From assembly GCF_000717875.1 (NCBI RefSeq), contig NZ_JOCT01000007.1, forward strand, positions 115,292 through 179,291: a stretch of DNA of 64,000 bases, in the 5' to 3' direction. This DNA comes from Streptomyces sp. NRRL S-455 (GTDB taxonomy: Bacteria > Actinomycetota > Actinomycetes > Streptomycetales > Streptomycetaceae). Made by a program: the position numbers and the translations under genes. Positions 34,561 to 42,431 of this stretch are shown here, one piece after another. The notes beneath the pieces were generated by a model that worked only from the letters and a program-made list of their open reading frames with translations, did no database searches and was not told the origin of the DNA. Positions within the stretch are counted from its first letter, which is position 1. Every line of letters starts with the position of its first letter.

Positions 34561-35316
34561 ATGGGCAGGAGCCGCAGAACACTTCCGGAGGAGCTTCTGT
34601 TGCTGGCACTGGACCCGGCCACGGGTACCACTGCACAGCCGCAGTCGCTCGACCTCGGTCTGGCCGGAGCACAGCTAGTAGAGCTGGCGCTGGCCGGACG
34701 GATAGCCCCAGACGGGGATCGTATCGCCGTGGTCGTACCACGGCCGACAGGAGATCCAACTTTGGACTGCGCGTTGGAGTTGCTGCGAAGGCGCGGCGCT
34801 CCCGTACGGGCGGTCCACTGGATAGGCGGGCCACGACTGGGGCTCCGCCAGACCTACCTCTCGCATCTGGAGCGGTGCGGCATGGTGCATGCCGTGGCCG
34901 GTCAGATGTGCGGAGTTTTGCCGACGACTCGCTACCAGGCGACCGACACCGAGATCAGCCGGGAGATCAGGGCCCGACTGGACTCCGCGATCCGCACCGG
35001 CGTCCCGCCGGACCCGCGGACCGCGGCGCTCGCCGCCCTGGCGCACGCGGTCGGCCTCGGCAAGCACCTGTACCCGGGCAACGAGGGCAGGTCCTCGAGG
35101 TCCCGGCTGCGGGACCTGATCAGGCACGACCCCATGGGCGGTCTCGTCGCGCACGCCGTGATGGACGTCCAGAACGGTGCGGCGGCCCAGCCGCGCCGCA
35201 GCCCGGCCCCGCCCGGCCGTCAGGCCGCCGGCGGAGCCAGGCCCGTGACGGAACCCGCCCGCGGTGTTCCGATGCAGCCGCGCCACGGAACCATGGCGCG
35301 TGTCGCGGCCCACTGA
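34561..35316 (+). CDS. GPP34 (GOLPH3-like) domain protein
   Basis: A 251-residue cytoplasmic protein with a helical GPP34 domain (res 5-205): LPEELLLLALDPATGT, LDLGLAGAQLVELALAGRIAPDG, then LERCGMVHAV and TEISREIRARLDSAIRTGVPPDPRTAALAALAHAVGLGKHLYPG, where the last helix-loop matches the family core. The C-tail is Pro/Arg-rich and probably disordered. Eukaryotic GOLPH3 binds PI4P at Golgi membranes; bacterial members are abundant in Streptomyces and their role is unknown. ATG after GGGGAGG. Followed by a 14-bp tandem repeat and a very strong hairpin. Confidence 0.9.
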   Translation: MGRSRRTLPEELLLLALDPATGTTAQPQSLDLGLAGAQLVELALAGRIAPDGDRIAVVVPRPTGDPTLDCALELLRRRGAPVRAVHWIGGPRLGLRQTYLSHLERCGMVHAVAGQMCGVLPTTRYQATDTEISREIRARLDSAIRTGVPPDPRTAALAALAHAVGLGKHLYPGNEGRSSRSRLRDLIRHDPMGGLVAHAVMDVQNGAAAQPRRSPAPPGRQAAGGARPVTEPARGVPMQPRHGTMARVAAH

Positions 35317-35322
35317 GCCGCG

Positions 35323-35378
35323 CCGCACCACGACAACCGCACCACGAGAACCGCACCACGAGCACCGCACCGCGCCCA
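35323..35378. repeat. Four 14-bp tandem repeats (CCGCACCACGANAA)
   Basis: Three near-perfect copies and one degenerate copy of CCGCACCACGAGAA immediately after the GPP34 stop. They form no hairpin. Probably a slippage product in a 3' untranslated region. Confidence 0.8.
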
Positions 35379-35403
35379 CGAACCCGGTCACGGGAGCCGC
35401 TGT

Positions 35404-35447
35404 CCGAGCGGGGCGGGGAGAGCGCACACTCTCCCCGCCCCGCTCGG
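35404..35447 (+). terminator. Terminator hairpin with 19-bp perfect stem
   Basis: Perfect 19-bp inverted repeat starting CCGAGCGGGGCGGGGAGAG with the loop CGCACA, 90 bp after the GPP34 stop. The largest simple hairpin noticed in this part of the window. Confidence 0.88.
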
Positions 35448-35577
35448 CGTGCCCTGTCCGAAGTGGCGTGGACCCTTCGCATATCCACCGTTTCCCAGCG
35501 GTAGGAAGCACCTTGGTGGCAGTCTGCTCAACAGCAGATACGCAAAGTAGAGGCACGCAGCCGGAGGTGCACGTCCC

Positions 35578-36438
35578 GTGGCGTCCAATGTCAATCCCAC
35601 CGTCAGGCGGCGCCGGCTCGGCCAGGAGCTGCGCAGGCTCCGTGAGCTCAAGGGCATGACGGCCGAAGAGGTCGCCGAGCGGCTGCTGGTGTCGCAGTCG
35701 AAGATCAGCCGGCTGGAGAACGGCCGGCGCAGCATCAGCCAGCGGGACGTACGCGACCTGTGCGGGGTCTACGAGGTCGAGGACCAGCGGGTCGTCGACT
35801 CGCTGATGCAGATGGCCAAGGACTCCCGCCAGCAGGGCTGGTGGCACGCCTTCGGGGACATCCCGTACAGCGTCTACATCGGCCTGGAGACGGACGCCGA
35901 GTCGCTCCGGGTGTACGAACCGCAGATCATCACCGGCCTGTTGCAGACGCGGGCGTACGCCGAGGCCATCATCCGGGGCGGTTCGCCCGAGGCGCCCGAG
36001 GCGGACAACGACAAGCGCGTCGAGGTCCGGCTGCGCAGGCAGGGCCGGATCACCGCCGAGAAGGACCCGCTGCGGCTGTGGATCGTCCTGGACGAGGCGT
36101 CCCTGCACCGGGTCGTCGGGAGCCGGCAGGTGATGCGCGAGCAGCTGGAGCACCTCATCGAGATGTCGCAACTGCCCCACATCACCGTGCAGGTGCTGCC
36201 GTTCGAGGTCGGCGCACACGCCGGTATCAACGGCCAGTACTCGATCCTGGAGTTCGCCGACGCGGCCGACTCGAGCGTGGTGTACATCGAGGGCGTGACC
36301 AGCGACCTGTACCTGGAGAAGCCGCTCGATGTGCAGAAGTACACGGTGATGTACGAGCACCTGCGCGCCCAGTCGCTGAACGTGGACCAGTCGCGGCAGC
36401 TCATCGAGCGCGTGGCGAAGGAGTACGCGCGCGGCTGA
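35578..36438 (+). CDS. XRE-family regulator with DUF5753 (WhiJ-like)
   Basis: A 286-residue DNA-binding protein. The XRE helix-turn-helix (res 8-66) reads RRRLGQELRRLRELKGMTAEEVAERLLVSQSKISRLENGRRSISQRDVRDLC. The remainder is DUF5753, with VYEPQIITGLLQTRAYAEAI, VEVRLRRQGRI and the YLEKPLDVQKYTVMYEHLRAQSLN end. These regulators are paired with small DUF397 proteins, as in the whiJ system that influences development. Such a DUF397 gene lies 200 bp downstream. GTG start after GGAGG. Confidence 0.93.
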   Translation: MASNVNPTVRRRRLGQELRRLRELKGMTAEEVAERLLVSQSKISRLENGRRSISQRDVRDLCGVYEVEDQRVVDSLMQMAKDSRQQGWWHAFGDIPYSVYIGLETDAESLRVYEPQIITGLLQTRAYAEAIIRGGSPEAPEADNDKRVEVRLRRQGRITAEKDPLRLWIVLDEASLHRVVGSRQVMREQLEHLIEMSQLPHITVQVLPFEVGAHAGINGQYSILEFADAADSSVVYIEGVTSDLYLEKPLDVQKYTVMYEHLRAQSLNVDQSRQLIERVAKEYARG

Positions 36439-36635
36439 CCTGCCGTCGGGTGAGGCCTCTGGCCAGGCAAAGGCTCGGGATGGTACACCCCTGGCACGCC
36501 TGGCTGGAAGTCTCCCCTGGAATATGCCACCCGGTCGAGTGAATGACTGCTCTGAACGGGGATGTTGGCGAGTAGCGTCGATCACGCCAGCCACCAGCAC
36601 GGGTTGGCGTAAACGCAACTGGCTACGGAGCGAAC

Positions 36636-36827
36636 ATGGCAATTCGTCTGGGCGCCACGGAAACGTGGACGACGTCCTCCTACACCAACAACAACGGTGC
36701 CTGTGTGATGGTCAGGTCGACCGTCGAAGAGGCCCTGGAGCTCGGGGACACCAAGATCCCCGAGGGCCCCAAGCTGGCGTTCCCCGCCAACGCGTGGAAC
36801 GCCTTCGTGGCCTCGGTCAAGGTCTGA
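36636..36827 (+). CDS. DUF397 small protein, partner of the XRE regulator
   Basis: A 63-residue DUF397 protein with the family pattern TWTTSSYTNNNGACVMV (usually W.kSSyS...g.CVev), then the AFPANAWNAFVASVK end (F....W..F...vk). The DUF397 partner in whiJ-type loci modulates the XRE repressor. ATG follows ACGGAGCGAAC. A terminator hairpin lies 36 bp downstream. Confidence 0.92.
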   Translation: MAIRLGATETWTTSSYTNNNGACVMVRSTVEEALELGDTKIPEGPKLAFPANAWNAFVASVKV

Positions 36828-36862
36828 ACCACCGACCGACAACAGCAGAAGCACCACCGGCA

Positions 36863-36904
36863 GAGCCCTCTCGACCAGCATCGCCGTCCTTGCCGAGAGG
36901 GCTC
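36863..36904. terminator. Terminator after the DUF397 gene
   Basis: 11-bp perfect arms GAGCCCTCTCG/CGAGAGGGCTC around a 20-nt loop, between the DUF397 stop and the convergent MerR-type gene stop at 36935. Confidence 0.75.
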
Positions 36905-36934
36905 AGCTCGTGCCCGGGACGCCCCGACAGGGGA

Positions 36935-37813
36935 TCAGCTCACCGGGAACGCCACGTCACACACCGGATCCTCGGCTCCCGCCGCGCCCCAGTCCGCGAA
37001 GTACACCTCCCGGCACGGACCCGCCTGCTCCAGCCCCTCCCGGGCGATCCACTCCTCCACCGCCTCGAAAGCCGCCATGATCTGCGGGTGAGCCACCTGC
37101 GCCTTGGTGATCCGGGTGAAGGCCAGCCGCCGGGCGGGTTCCACCCGTACCTTCGTCCCCCGGGCCCGGCCATGCCGCTCGACCCACGCCCGCGCCGCCG
37201 CCTCGTCGGCCACCGGCACGCAGGCCTCGGCCGGCCCGTCGCTCTCCATCGACACCTCGGAGTGGTAGACGACGAACGGCGGTGCCGTGACGCCGCCGCA
37301 CTCCCGCGCCGCCGACTCCAGCCGGCCCAGCGACGCCCCGATCCAGGCCGGCAGCTCGCCCGCCAGCACATGCCGCGTCTCACTGAGCACCACCTGCCCC
37401 GGTACGTCCACCGTCTCGACCGCGAACCTCTGGTACATCTCGGAGCTCCTCCCCGACAGTCGTCCACGGAGGTACTCGGCGAGCGTCCGCTGCCCCGCCA
37501 CCCGCGCCTCGACGTCCGCCCAGTACGCGCCCAGCAGCCCGGCCGCGGTCGGACCGTCACCCGCCGAGACCACCTCGGCGATCCGGGCGAGCGGCATGTC
37601 CAACTGCCGCAGCATCGCCACCAGCCGGGCCCGTTCGACCTGGTCGGCCCGGTAGTAGCGGTAGCCGGTGGCCTCGTCGACATGCGCCGGGGACAGCAGC
37701 CCCAGCCGGTCGTACAGCCGCAGGGCCTTGGCCGACAGCCGGGCGCGCGCGGCGAACGCCCCGATGGTGAGCAGGTCCCGTTCCGGTACGTCCACCACGG
37801 CATCCTCCGTCAT
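36935..37813 (-). CDS. MerR-family regulator with GyrI-like effector domain
   Basis: A 292-residue regulator. The N-terminal MerR winged helix reads LLTIGAFAARARLSAKALRLYDRLGLLSPAHVDEATGYRYYRADQVERARLVAMLRQLDMPLARI. A coiled linker follows (~75-125), then a C-terminal GyrI/effector-binding domain (MYQRFAVETVDVPGQVVLSETRHV ... VCDVAFPV), as in BmrR-type drug sensors. The ATG at 37813 is the first in-frame ATG. A GTG five codons in (37798) has a better GGAGG at 5-base spacing and may be the real start. Target unknown. Confidence 0.88.
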   Translation of the reverse strand: MTEDAVVDVPERDLLTIGAFAARARLSAKALRLYDRLGLLSPAHVDEATGYRYYRADQVERARLVAMLRQLDMPLARIAEVVSAGDGPTAAGLLGAYWADVEARVAGQRTLAEYLRGRLSGRSSEMYQRFAVETVDVPGQVVLSETRHVLAGELPAWIGASLGRLESAARECGGVTAPPFVVYHSEVSMESDGPAEACVPVADEAAARAWVERHGRARGTKVRVEPARRLAFTRITKAQVAHPQIMAAFEAVEEWIAREGLEQAGPCREVYFADWGAAGAEDPVCDVAFPVS

Positions 37814-37896
37814 CGGGCGGCTCTTCCGCCCGACGACGAGGACGCTCGGCCCTGACCCTGGGGCAAGGTCAACGCCTTCGTTCCTTCCAGGGCGGG

Positions 37897-38400
37897 TCAG
37901 GCCAGGTGTGCCTCGATCGCCGCCACGACCTCCGGCGACTCCGGCTCGGTCTGCGGCGAGAAGCGGGCCACGACCTCGCCGTCCCGGCCGATCAGGAACT
38001 TCTCGAAGTTCCAGCGGATGTCCCCGCTGTGCCCCTCCGCGTCGGCGAAGCCGGTCAGGCGGTCGTAGAGCGGGTGCCGGTTCTCCCCGTTGACCTCGAT
38101 CTTCTCGGTCATCGGGAAGGTCACGCCGTACGTCGCCGAACAGAACTCGGCGATCTCCTCGGCGCTGCCGGGCTCCTGCCCGAGGAACTGGTTGCAGGGC
38201 ACGCCGAGGACCGTGAAGCCGCGCTCGGCGTACCGCTCCTGGAGCTTCTCCAGCCCTGAGTACTGCGGGGTCAGGCCGCACTTGGAGGCGACGTTCACCA
38301 CGAGCACCACCTGGCCCGCGTACTGGGACAGGCCGGCGGAAGCGCCCTGCAGCGCACCGATCTCGACGTCGAGGGGAGAGGAACCGTTGGTAGTCGTCAT
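37897..38400 (-). CDS. Glutathione peroxidase family thiol peroxidase
   Basis: A 167-residue thiol peroxidase of the GPx fold. The catalytic cysteine C41 sits in NVASKCGLTPQYSGLEKL; the conserved glutamine is in VPCNQFLGQEPGS, and the Trp-Asn are in IRWNFEKFLIGRDGEVVARF. With Cys instead of selenocysteine it is probably thioredoxin-dependent and reduces peroxides; actinomycetes lack glutathione. No nearby gene suggests its regulation. Confidence 0.95.
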   Translation of the reverse strand: MTTTNGSSPLDVEIGALQGASAGLSQYAGQVVLVVNVASKCGLTPQYSGLEKLQERYAERGFTVLGVPCNQFLGQEPGSAEEIAEFCSATYGVTFPMTEKIEVNGENRHPLYDRLTGFADAEGHSGDIRWNFEKFLIGRDGEVVARFSPQTEPESPEVVAAIEAHLA

Positions 38401-38455
38401 GACCGGGATGCTAGCCGCGGTGGGCGTCCGGCCGGTTCCTCAGCGAGGGGAGGAC

Positions 38456-39139
38456 TCAATCCTCGTCCGGGGCCTCGCCCTCGATGAGCCGTTCCGCGAT
38501 GTCGTCGGCCCACTCCTGGGCCCAGCGGCGGAGCCCGGCGACGCCCTCGGCGTCGAGGCCGTGGGCGGTGAACGCGCGGTCGTCCAGCCAGTCCGTGCCG
38601 GTCAGCCGGGCCTGGAGGTCGGTGAGGTCGAAGGTGTCGGGGGAGTGGCGGCGGCCGAGCTCCTCGAGCTCCGGGTGACTCCAGCGGGCCGAGGCGGCGT
38701 GCACGTCGACCAGGTCGCCGGCGAGTCCCCGGTCGGCCAGGTCCCGCACCCGGGTGCCGACGAGGTCGTCCAGGGAGAGGGCCGGCCCGAGCTCCGTGCG
38801 GACGGGCGGGCGCCACAGCACTTCCTTGCGGACGCCGACCTCGTACTCGTCGCCGGTCGTCGCGTCGGTGACGTGGACCTGTGCGGCCAGCGGACCGGTC
38901 TCCAGGGCCCGCACCAGCCAGCCCCGCCCCACCAGTCCGGTGCGGACGGCGCCGGCGATGGCCTCCATCCCGGCGGGGTGCTCGGTGGCGACGTCCACGT
39001 CCGGCCCGGCCCGCTCCACCAGCCCGTGCGCCAGCCCCGCGAATCCGCCCGCGAGGACGAGTGAGTACGCCTCACCCACCGCGAGCAGATCGCCGAGCAA
39101 CCGCCGGACCGACTCGGGGACGGGGGGTGGTGCGGCCAT
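38456..39139 (-). CDS. Nucleotidyltransferase-like protein
   Basis: A 227-residue protein with a nucleotidyltransferase-fold start: SLVLAGGFAGLAHGLVERAGPDVDVATEHPAGMEAIAGAV. Here GG and DVDVAT correspond to the GS/GG and DxD motifs of the MNT/AbiEii-like superfamily. Then come a beta segment (AAQVHVTDATTGDEYEVGVRKEVLW), LSLDDLVGTRVRDLADRGLAGDLVDVHAA (an AbiEii-like helix) and an acidic tail. No antitoxin partner is visible. The ATG is chosen over upstream sequence that includes a dispersed repeat. Function unknown. Confidence 0.65.
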   Translation of the reverse strand: MAAPPPVPESVRRLLGDLLAVGEAYSLVLAGGFAGLAHGLVERAGPDVDVATEHPAGMEAIAGAVRTGLVGRGWLVRALETGPLAAQVHVTDATTGDEYEVGVRKEVLWRPPVRTELGPALSLDDLVGTRVRDLADRGLAGDLVDVHAASARWSHPELEELGRRHSPDTFDLTDLQARLTGTDWLDDRAFTAHGLDAEGVAGLRRWAQEWADDIAERLIEGEAPDED

Positions 39140-39172
39140 GCCCCGATTATCGCTGGCCAGGGACAGCAGTGC

Positions 39173-39222
39173 CCTTTTAGGGGGCGCGGGGAACTGCGCG
39201 ACCCGCCACAACGAACCCGCAC
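39173..39222. repeat. Dispersed Streptomyces intergenic repeat (TTTTAGGGGGCGCGGGGAAC type)
   Basis: The stretch CCTTTTAGGGGGCGCGGGG followed by AACTGCGCGACCCGCC and ACAACGAACCCGC matches, as I recall, a short element scattered through Streptomyces genomes, usually near gene ends. It sits between the nucleotidyltransferase-like gene start and the methyltransferase stop. Its role is unknown. Confidence 0.55.
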
Positions 39223-39246
39223 CCGCTCGACACCCCCAGTGACCCC

Positions 39247-40041
39247 CTACGGCTTGCGCCCCAGCCCACAGAACGCATCCACCGCACCGGCACCCGCATC
39301 CTCCGGCCCCGGCCGCCAGTCCGGCACCCGCACAACCCCCGGCTCCACCAGCTCCAGCCCCTCGAAGAACCCGGAGATCTCCGACACGGACCGCACGTAA
39401 TACGGCACCGCCCCACTCGAGTTGTACGCCTCCGACGCCGCGATCATGCCCTCACTCGTGGCCGTGCTGTCGCTGATCACGAGGTGGCTGCCCGACGGCA
39501 GCCCGGCCATGAGCCGCCGTACCAGCTCGCGTGCCTGCTCGTAATCGGCGACGTGGCCGAGCGTGTTGAGGATCATCAGGCCGACCGGCTGGGAGAGGTC
39601 GAGCGTGCCCGCGGCGGCCTTCAGGACAGCCTCGGGGTCGTACAGGTCGGCGTCCAGATAGGCGGTCCGGCCCTCGGGAGTGCTGGTGAGGAGGGCGTTG
39701 GCGTGGGCCAGGACGATGGGGTCGTTGTCGACGTACACGATCCGGGCGTCCGGTGCGACGCGCTGGGCGACCTCGTGCGTGTTGTCGGCGGTCGGCAACC
39801 CGGTGCCCACGTCGAGGAACTGCCGCACACCCTGCTCCTCGGCCAGATACCGCACGGCCCGCCCCAGGAACCGGCGGCTGGTGACCGCCACGTCGACCAG
39901 GCCCGGGAAGATCGACTTGATCTGGTCGCCGATCTCGCGGTCGACCTCGTAGTTGTCCTTGCCGCCGACGAAGTAGTTCCAGAAGCGCGCGGAGTGCGGC
40001 TTGGACGTGTCGATACGGGCACGCAGGCTGTCGTCGGGCAC
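39247..40041 (-). CDS. S-adenosylmethionine-dependent methyltransferase, DUF574 family
   Basis: A 264-residue member of the actinobacterial SAM methyltransferase family formerly DUF574 (Methyltransf_19). Signature pieces are IDTSKPHSARFWNYFVGGKDNYEVDREIGDQI near the N-terminus, the SAM loop FLDVGTGLPTADNTHEVAQ, VYVDNDPIVLAHANALL (acidic ribose-binding end), DADLYDPEAVL and LMILNTLGHV. Streptomyces genomes carry many paralogues and their substrates are unknown. The GTG at 40041 is chosen because CCCAGGAGG lies upstream; sequence further upstream lacks a site. Confidence 0.93.
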   Translation of the reverse strand: MPDDSLRARIDTSKPHSARFWNYFVGGKDNYEVDREIGDQIKSIFPGLVDVAVTSRRFLGRAVRYLAEEQGVRQFLDVGTGLPTADNTHEVAQRVAPDARIVYVDNDPIVLAHANALLTSTPEGRTAYLDADLYDPEAVLKAAAGTLDLSQPVGLMILNTLGHVADYEQARELVRRLMAGLPSGSHLVISDSTATSEGMIAASEAYNSSGAVPYYVRSVSEISGFFEGLELVEPGVVRVPDWRPGPEDAGAGAVDAFCGLGRKP

Positions 40042-40173
40042 GGCAGGGCCTCCTGGGACGGGGGTGGGGGACCGGTTCACCAACCTAGGCGAACTTCCCC
40101 GCCCCGTACGGACATCGGCCGCTCGGACCGCCCTTCCCCCGTGGGGTTTCGGCCACGAGGACCGGGCCGCCCC

Positions 40174-40677
40174 TCACACCCCGCCGGAAGCGAAACCGCC
40201 CAGGTGCCGGCCGCCGGTCCCGCCGGCGTCCGCGCGTCCCCGCGTCGCCAGCCACACGCCCCGGCCCAGGGCCCAGAGCACCAGCGCGGCGGCGACGGGC
40301 GTACCGAGCATGATCAGCAGACCGGCTCCGATGTTGGCCCCGACGACTCCGGCGGTCAGGATCCGCAGACCCACACCGGCCATGATCCCGACGACCACCA
40401 GCGGTCCGAGCACCCCCCACCAGCGCGGGTCCAGGTCCCCGCGCCGTGCACCCCGCACGAGCGCCGCGGCCCCGGCCACCGCAAGCACCAGCGCGACACC
40501 CCCGGCCACCGCGGCCACGCCGTCCCCGACGCCCCACGGCTGATACGCGTAGTCGAGCTCACTCGCCGGCAGTCCTTCGGCGTTCTGCTGCCCCATCAGT
40601 CCCCAGGCGGCGACGGGCACCCCGAGAACGAGCGCGACTCCGGCGACCATGGACGTAAGCATTCCCCGCTTCTTCAT
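40174..40677 (-). CDS. Four-helix membrane protein of unknown function
   Basis: A 167-residue protein with four hydrophobic helices (about 7-28, 50-72, 82-108, 113-140). A conserved-looking extracellular loop (GQQNAEGLPASELDYAYQPWGVGDG) lies after the first helix, and a Gly/Arg-rich cytoplasmic tail at the end. It recalls other Streptomyces multi-spanning hypotheticals, but I cannot name a family. The ATG (MKKRG) is chosen from topology. Confidence 0.65.
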   Translation of the reverse strand: MKKRGMLTSMVAGVALVLGVPVAAWGLMGQQNAEGLPASELDYAYQPWGVGDGVAAVAGGVALVLAVAGAAALVRGARRGDLDPRWWGVLGPLVVVGIMAGVGLRILTAGVVGANIGAGLLIMLGTPVAAALVLWALGRGVWLATRGRADAGGTGGRHLGGFASGGV

Positions 40678-40761
40678 ACGGCCATGGTCGCGGGGCCGTG
40701 CGGGGTCGTCATGAGCGCGCGTACTCAAGTACGTCCCGTGCACGCCGAGGGACCGGGCGGG

Positions 40762-40788
40762 GAGCCACCGGCCGGTGGCCGGTGGCTC
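40762..40788 (-). terminator. Terminator of the esterase/xylanase operon
   Basis: Perfect 12-bp inverted repeat GAGCCACCGGCC-GGT-GGCCGGTGGCTC directly downstream of the acetylxylan esterase stop. Confidence 0.8.
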
Positions 40789-40794
40789 GGCGGG

Positions 40795-41496
40795 TCAGCC
40801 CGGGGCCACCGCGCGGCCCGTCTGCGGGGAGATCATCCCCGCGCACAGGTTGCGGGCCGCCAGCCCCTGGGCGATGCGGGGGATCGCCGCGAGGGTGTTG
40901 GCGGACCAGTCGTGCATGAGGATGACCTGCCCGTTCGTGAGGCGGCCGGCGGACTGGACGATCGCGTCGGTGCTCGCGCCGTTCCAGTCCTGTGAGTCGA
41001 CGTGCCAGAGGATCTCGGTGAGGCCGTGGCGGGCCGCGACCGACCTCACCGTCGCGTTGGTCTCGCCGTACGGCGGACGGAACAGCTTCGGCGTGCCGCC
41101 GCCCGCGTTCGCCACGGCCTGCTGGGTGCGGGAGATCTCGGAGTCGATCTGAGCCTGGCTCAGCCCGGTCAGGTGGGGATGGGTGTAGCTGTGGTTGCCG
41201 ACCCACATGCCCGCCGCCACCTGGGCCCGGACCAGGGCCGGGTTGGCGGCGGCGTACTGGCCCTGGTTGAACATCGTGGCCCGCAGTCCGTTCCGGCGGA
41301 GCGCGTCGAGCAGTCGTGTCGTGTTGCCGGACGGGCCGTCGTCGAAGGTGAGTCCGACGTAGCCGCCGCATGCGGCGGTCTGCGCGGAGGTCGTCGAGGT
41401 GGTCGCCGCGGTCGCCGTGACGGTGGCGGCCGTGACCGTCGTGAGGACCGCCAGCTTCGTGAGCAAGGAGCGAGGTGACCAGTGTGAGCCGGCCAT
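40795..41496 (-). CDS. axeA: Secreted acetylxylan esterase / CE4 polysaccharide deacetylase without CBM
   Basis: A 233-residue CE4 enzyme that removes acetyl groups from xylan. After a signal peptide (~40 residues, Thr/Ala-rich) it shows the NodB motifs: LTFDDGPSGNTTRLLDAL (motif 1, metal Asp), WVGNHSYTHPHL (HxxxH), RPPYGETNATVR, WHVDSQDWNG and LMHDW. It closely follows the S. lividans AxeA layout but stops at ISPQTGRAVAPG, where I recall a glycine linker and cellulose-binding module beginning in AxeA. It is cotranscribed with the xylanase: the stop TGA of that gene is 5 bp from this ATG. A GTG at 41505 overlapping that stop as GTGA is an alternative start. Confidence 0.9.
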   Translation of the reverse strand: MAGSHWSPRSLLTKLAVLTTVTAATVTATAATTSTTSAQTAACGGYVGLTFDDGPSGNTTRLLDALRRNGLRATMFNQGQYAAANPALVRAQVAAGMWVGNHSYTHPHLTGLSQAQIDSEISRTQQAVANAGGGTPKLFRPPYGETNATVRSVAARHGLTEILWHVDSQDWNGASTDAIVQSAGRLTNGQVILMHDWSANTLAAIPRIAQGLAARNLCAGMISPQTGRAVAPG

Positions 41497-41501
41497 CTTC
41501 G

Positions 41502-42185
41502 TCACGGCCCGGTGTGCACGGTGATGCGGGAGCTGCCGCTGCTCTGGTAGCCCTCGGTCGCCATGATCATGTAGTACTTGAAGTTGCCCAGGGGCATTCC
41601 GGCGCGGGCCCAGGCGTCGAAGTGGTTGCCGGTGGTGATGGTGCCGCCCGTTCGCTTGGACTGCCGCACGCTCCAGTACTGGTCGAAGGTCTTGTTGCCC
41701 TCGACGGAGGGGGCGTTGTACCGCGTCGTCTTGTAGATGTCGTACGTACCGCCGTCGCTGGTGACGGTGCCCTTGTACTGGCCGGTGGGCCGGTAGGTGC
41801 CCCAGTTGTCGACGATGTAGTACTCGATGAGCGGGTTCGCCGTCCAGCCGTACAGGGTCAGGTACGAGTTGCCCGACGGGTTGAAGGTGCCCGAGTAGGT
41901 GACGGTGCGGCGTGCGCCGGTGCTCCAGCCCTTGCCGGCGACGAAGTTCCCGGTGTTCCGCCATGAGGTGCTGTAGGTGCCGCCGGCGGAGAGGGTCATG
42001 GAAACGGTGCCCGGCGCGTCGGTCCAGAAGGAGTAGTAGTACCGGTCGTGGGTCCCGGTCTGGTTCCTGTCGATGACCGTGTCCGCGTGGGCCGTGCCCG
42101 GCAGGGTCAGGGCGGCGACGGCGACCAGCAGCATGGTGCAGGTGCCGCTGATGAGCAGCCGTAAGTGGCTGAATACATGCTTCAT
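41502..42185 (-). CDS. xlnB: Secreted GH11 endo-1,4-beta-xylanase without CBM
   Basis: A 227-residue family 11 xylanase that cuts xylan outside the cell. A signal peptide ends after residue 34 (PGTAHA-D). The nucleophile E121 is in [17 protein letters not shown] and the acid/base E211 in [12 protein letters not shown]; the thumb is [15 protein letters not shown]. It matches S. lividans XlnB up to the end of the catalytic domain, then ends (ITVHTGP) without the linker and binding module. Residue 8 is TTA-encoded (42162-42164), so translation should require the bldA leucyl-tRNA. GAGGAGG precedes the ATG. It is the first gene of the operon with axeA. Confidence 0.95.
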   Translation of the reverse strand: MKHVFSHLRLLISGTCTMLLVAVAALTLPGTAHADTVIDRNQTGTHDRYYYSFWTDAPGTVSMTLSAGGTYSTSWRNTGNFVAGKGWSTGARRTVTYSGTFNPSGNSYLTLYGWTANPLIEYYIVDNWGTYRPTGQYKGTVTSDGGTYDIYKTTRYNAPSVEGNKTFDQYWSVRQSKRTGGTITTGNHFDAWARAGMPLGNFKYYMIMATEGYQSSGSSRITVHTGP

Positions 42186-42289
42186 GGGCGTGCTTCCTCC
42201 TCGTCCGTGTGGGGTCGTGACGGGGGCTCGCTGTCATCCGGGAGTGTTGGGCCGGCCCTTTCAACTGTCAATGGTTTCGGTGGTAGTTG

Positions 42290-42300
42290 CGAAAAATTCG
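42290..42300. promoter_or_regulatory. Candidate xylanase operator 1
   Basis: CGAAAAATTCG (CGAA-N3-TTCG), about 20 bp upstream of the proposed xlnB -35 box. It resembles the CGAAA/TTTCG-type palindromes reported upstream of Streptomyces xylanase genes. Confidence 0.45.
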
Positions 42301-42420
42301 TTGGCGGTTGGGTGTCGGTGGCGATGGATGAGGGCTGCTCAATGGCCTGTTGAGGTCGGGGGTCAGCGAACTCGGTGAATTCTGCGGAGTATTCGGGCTG
42401 TATCGCGGCATTCCGCTCAT

Positions 42421-42431
42421 CGAATCTTTCG
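42421..42431. promoter_or_regulatory. Candidate xylanase operator 2
   Basis: CGAATCTTTCG, the same CGAA-N3-TTCG pattern as site 1, 131 bp further upstream of xlnB. Confidence 0.4.
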
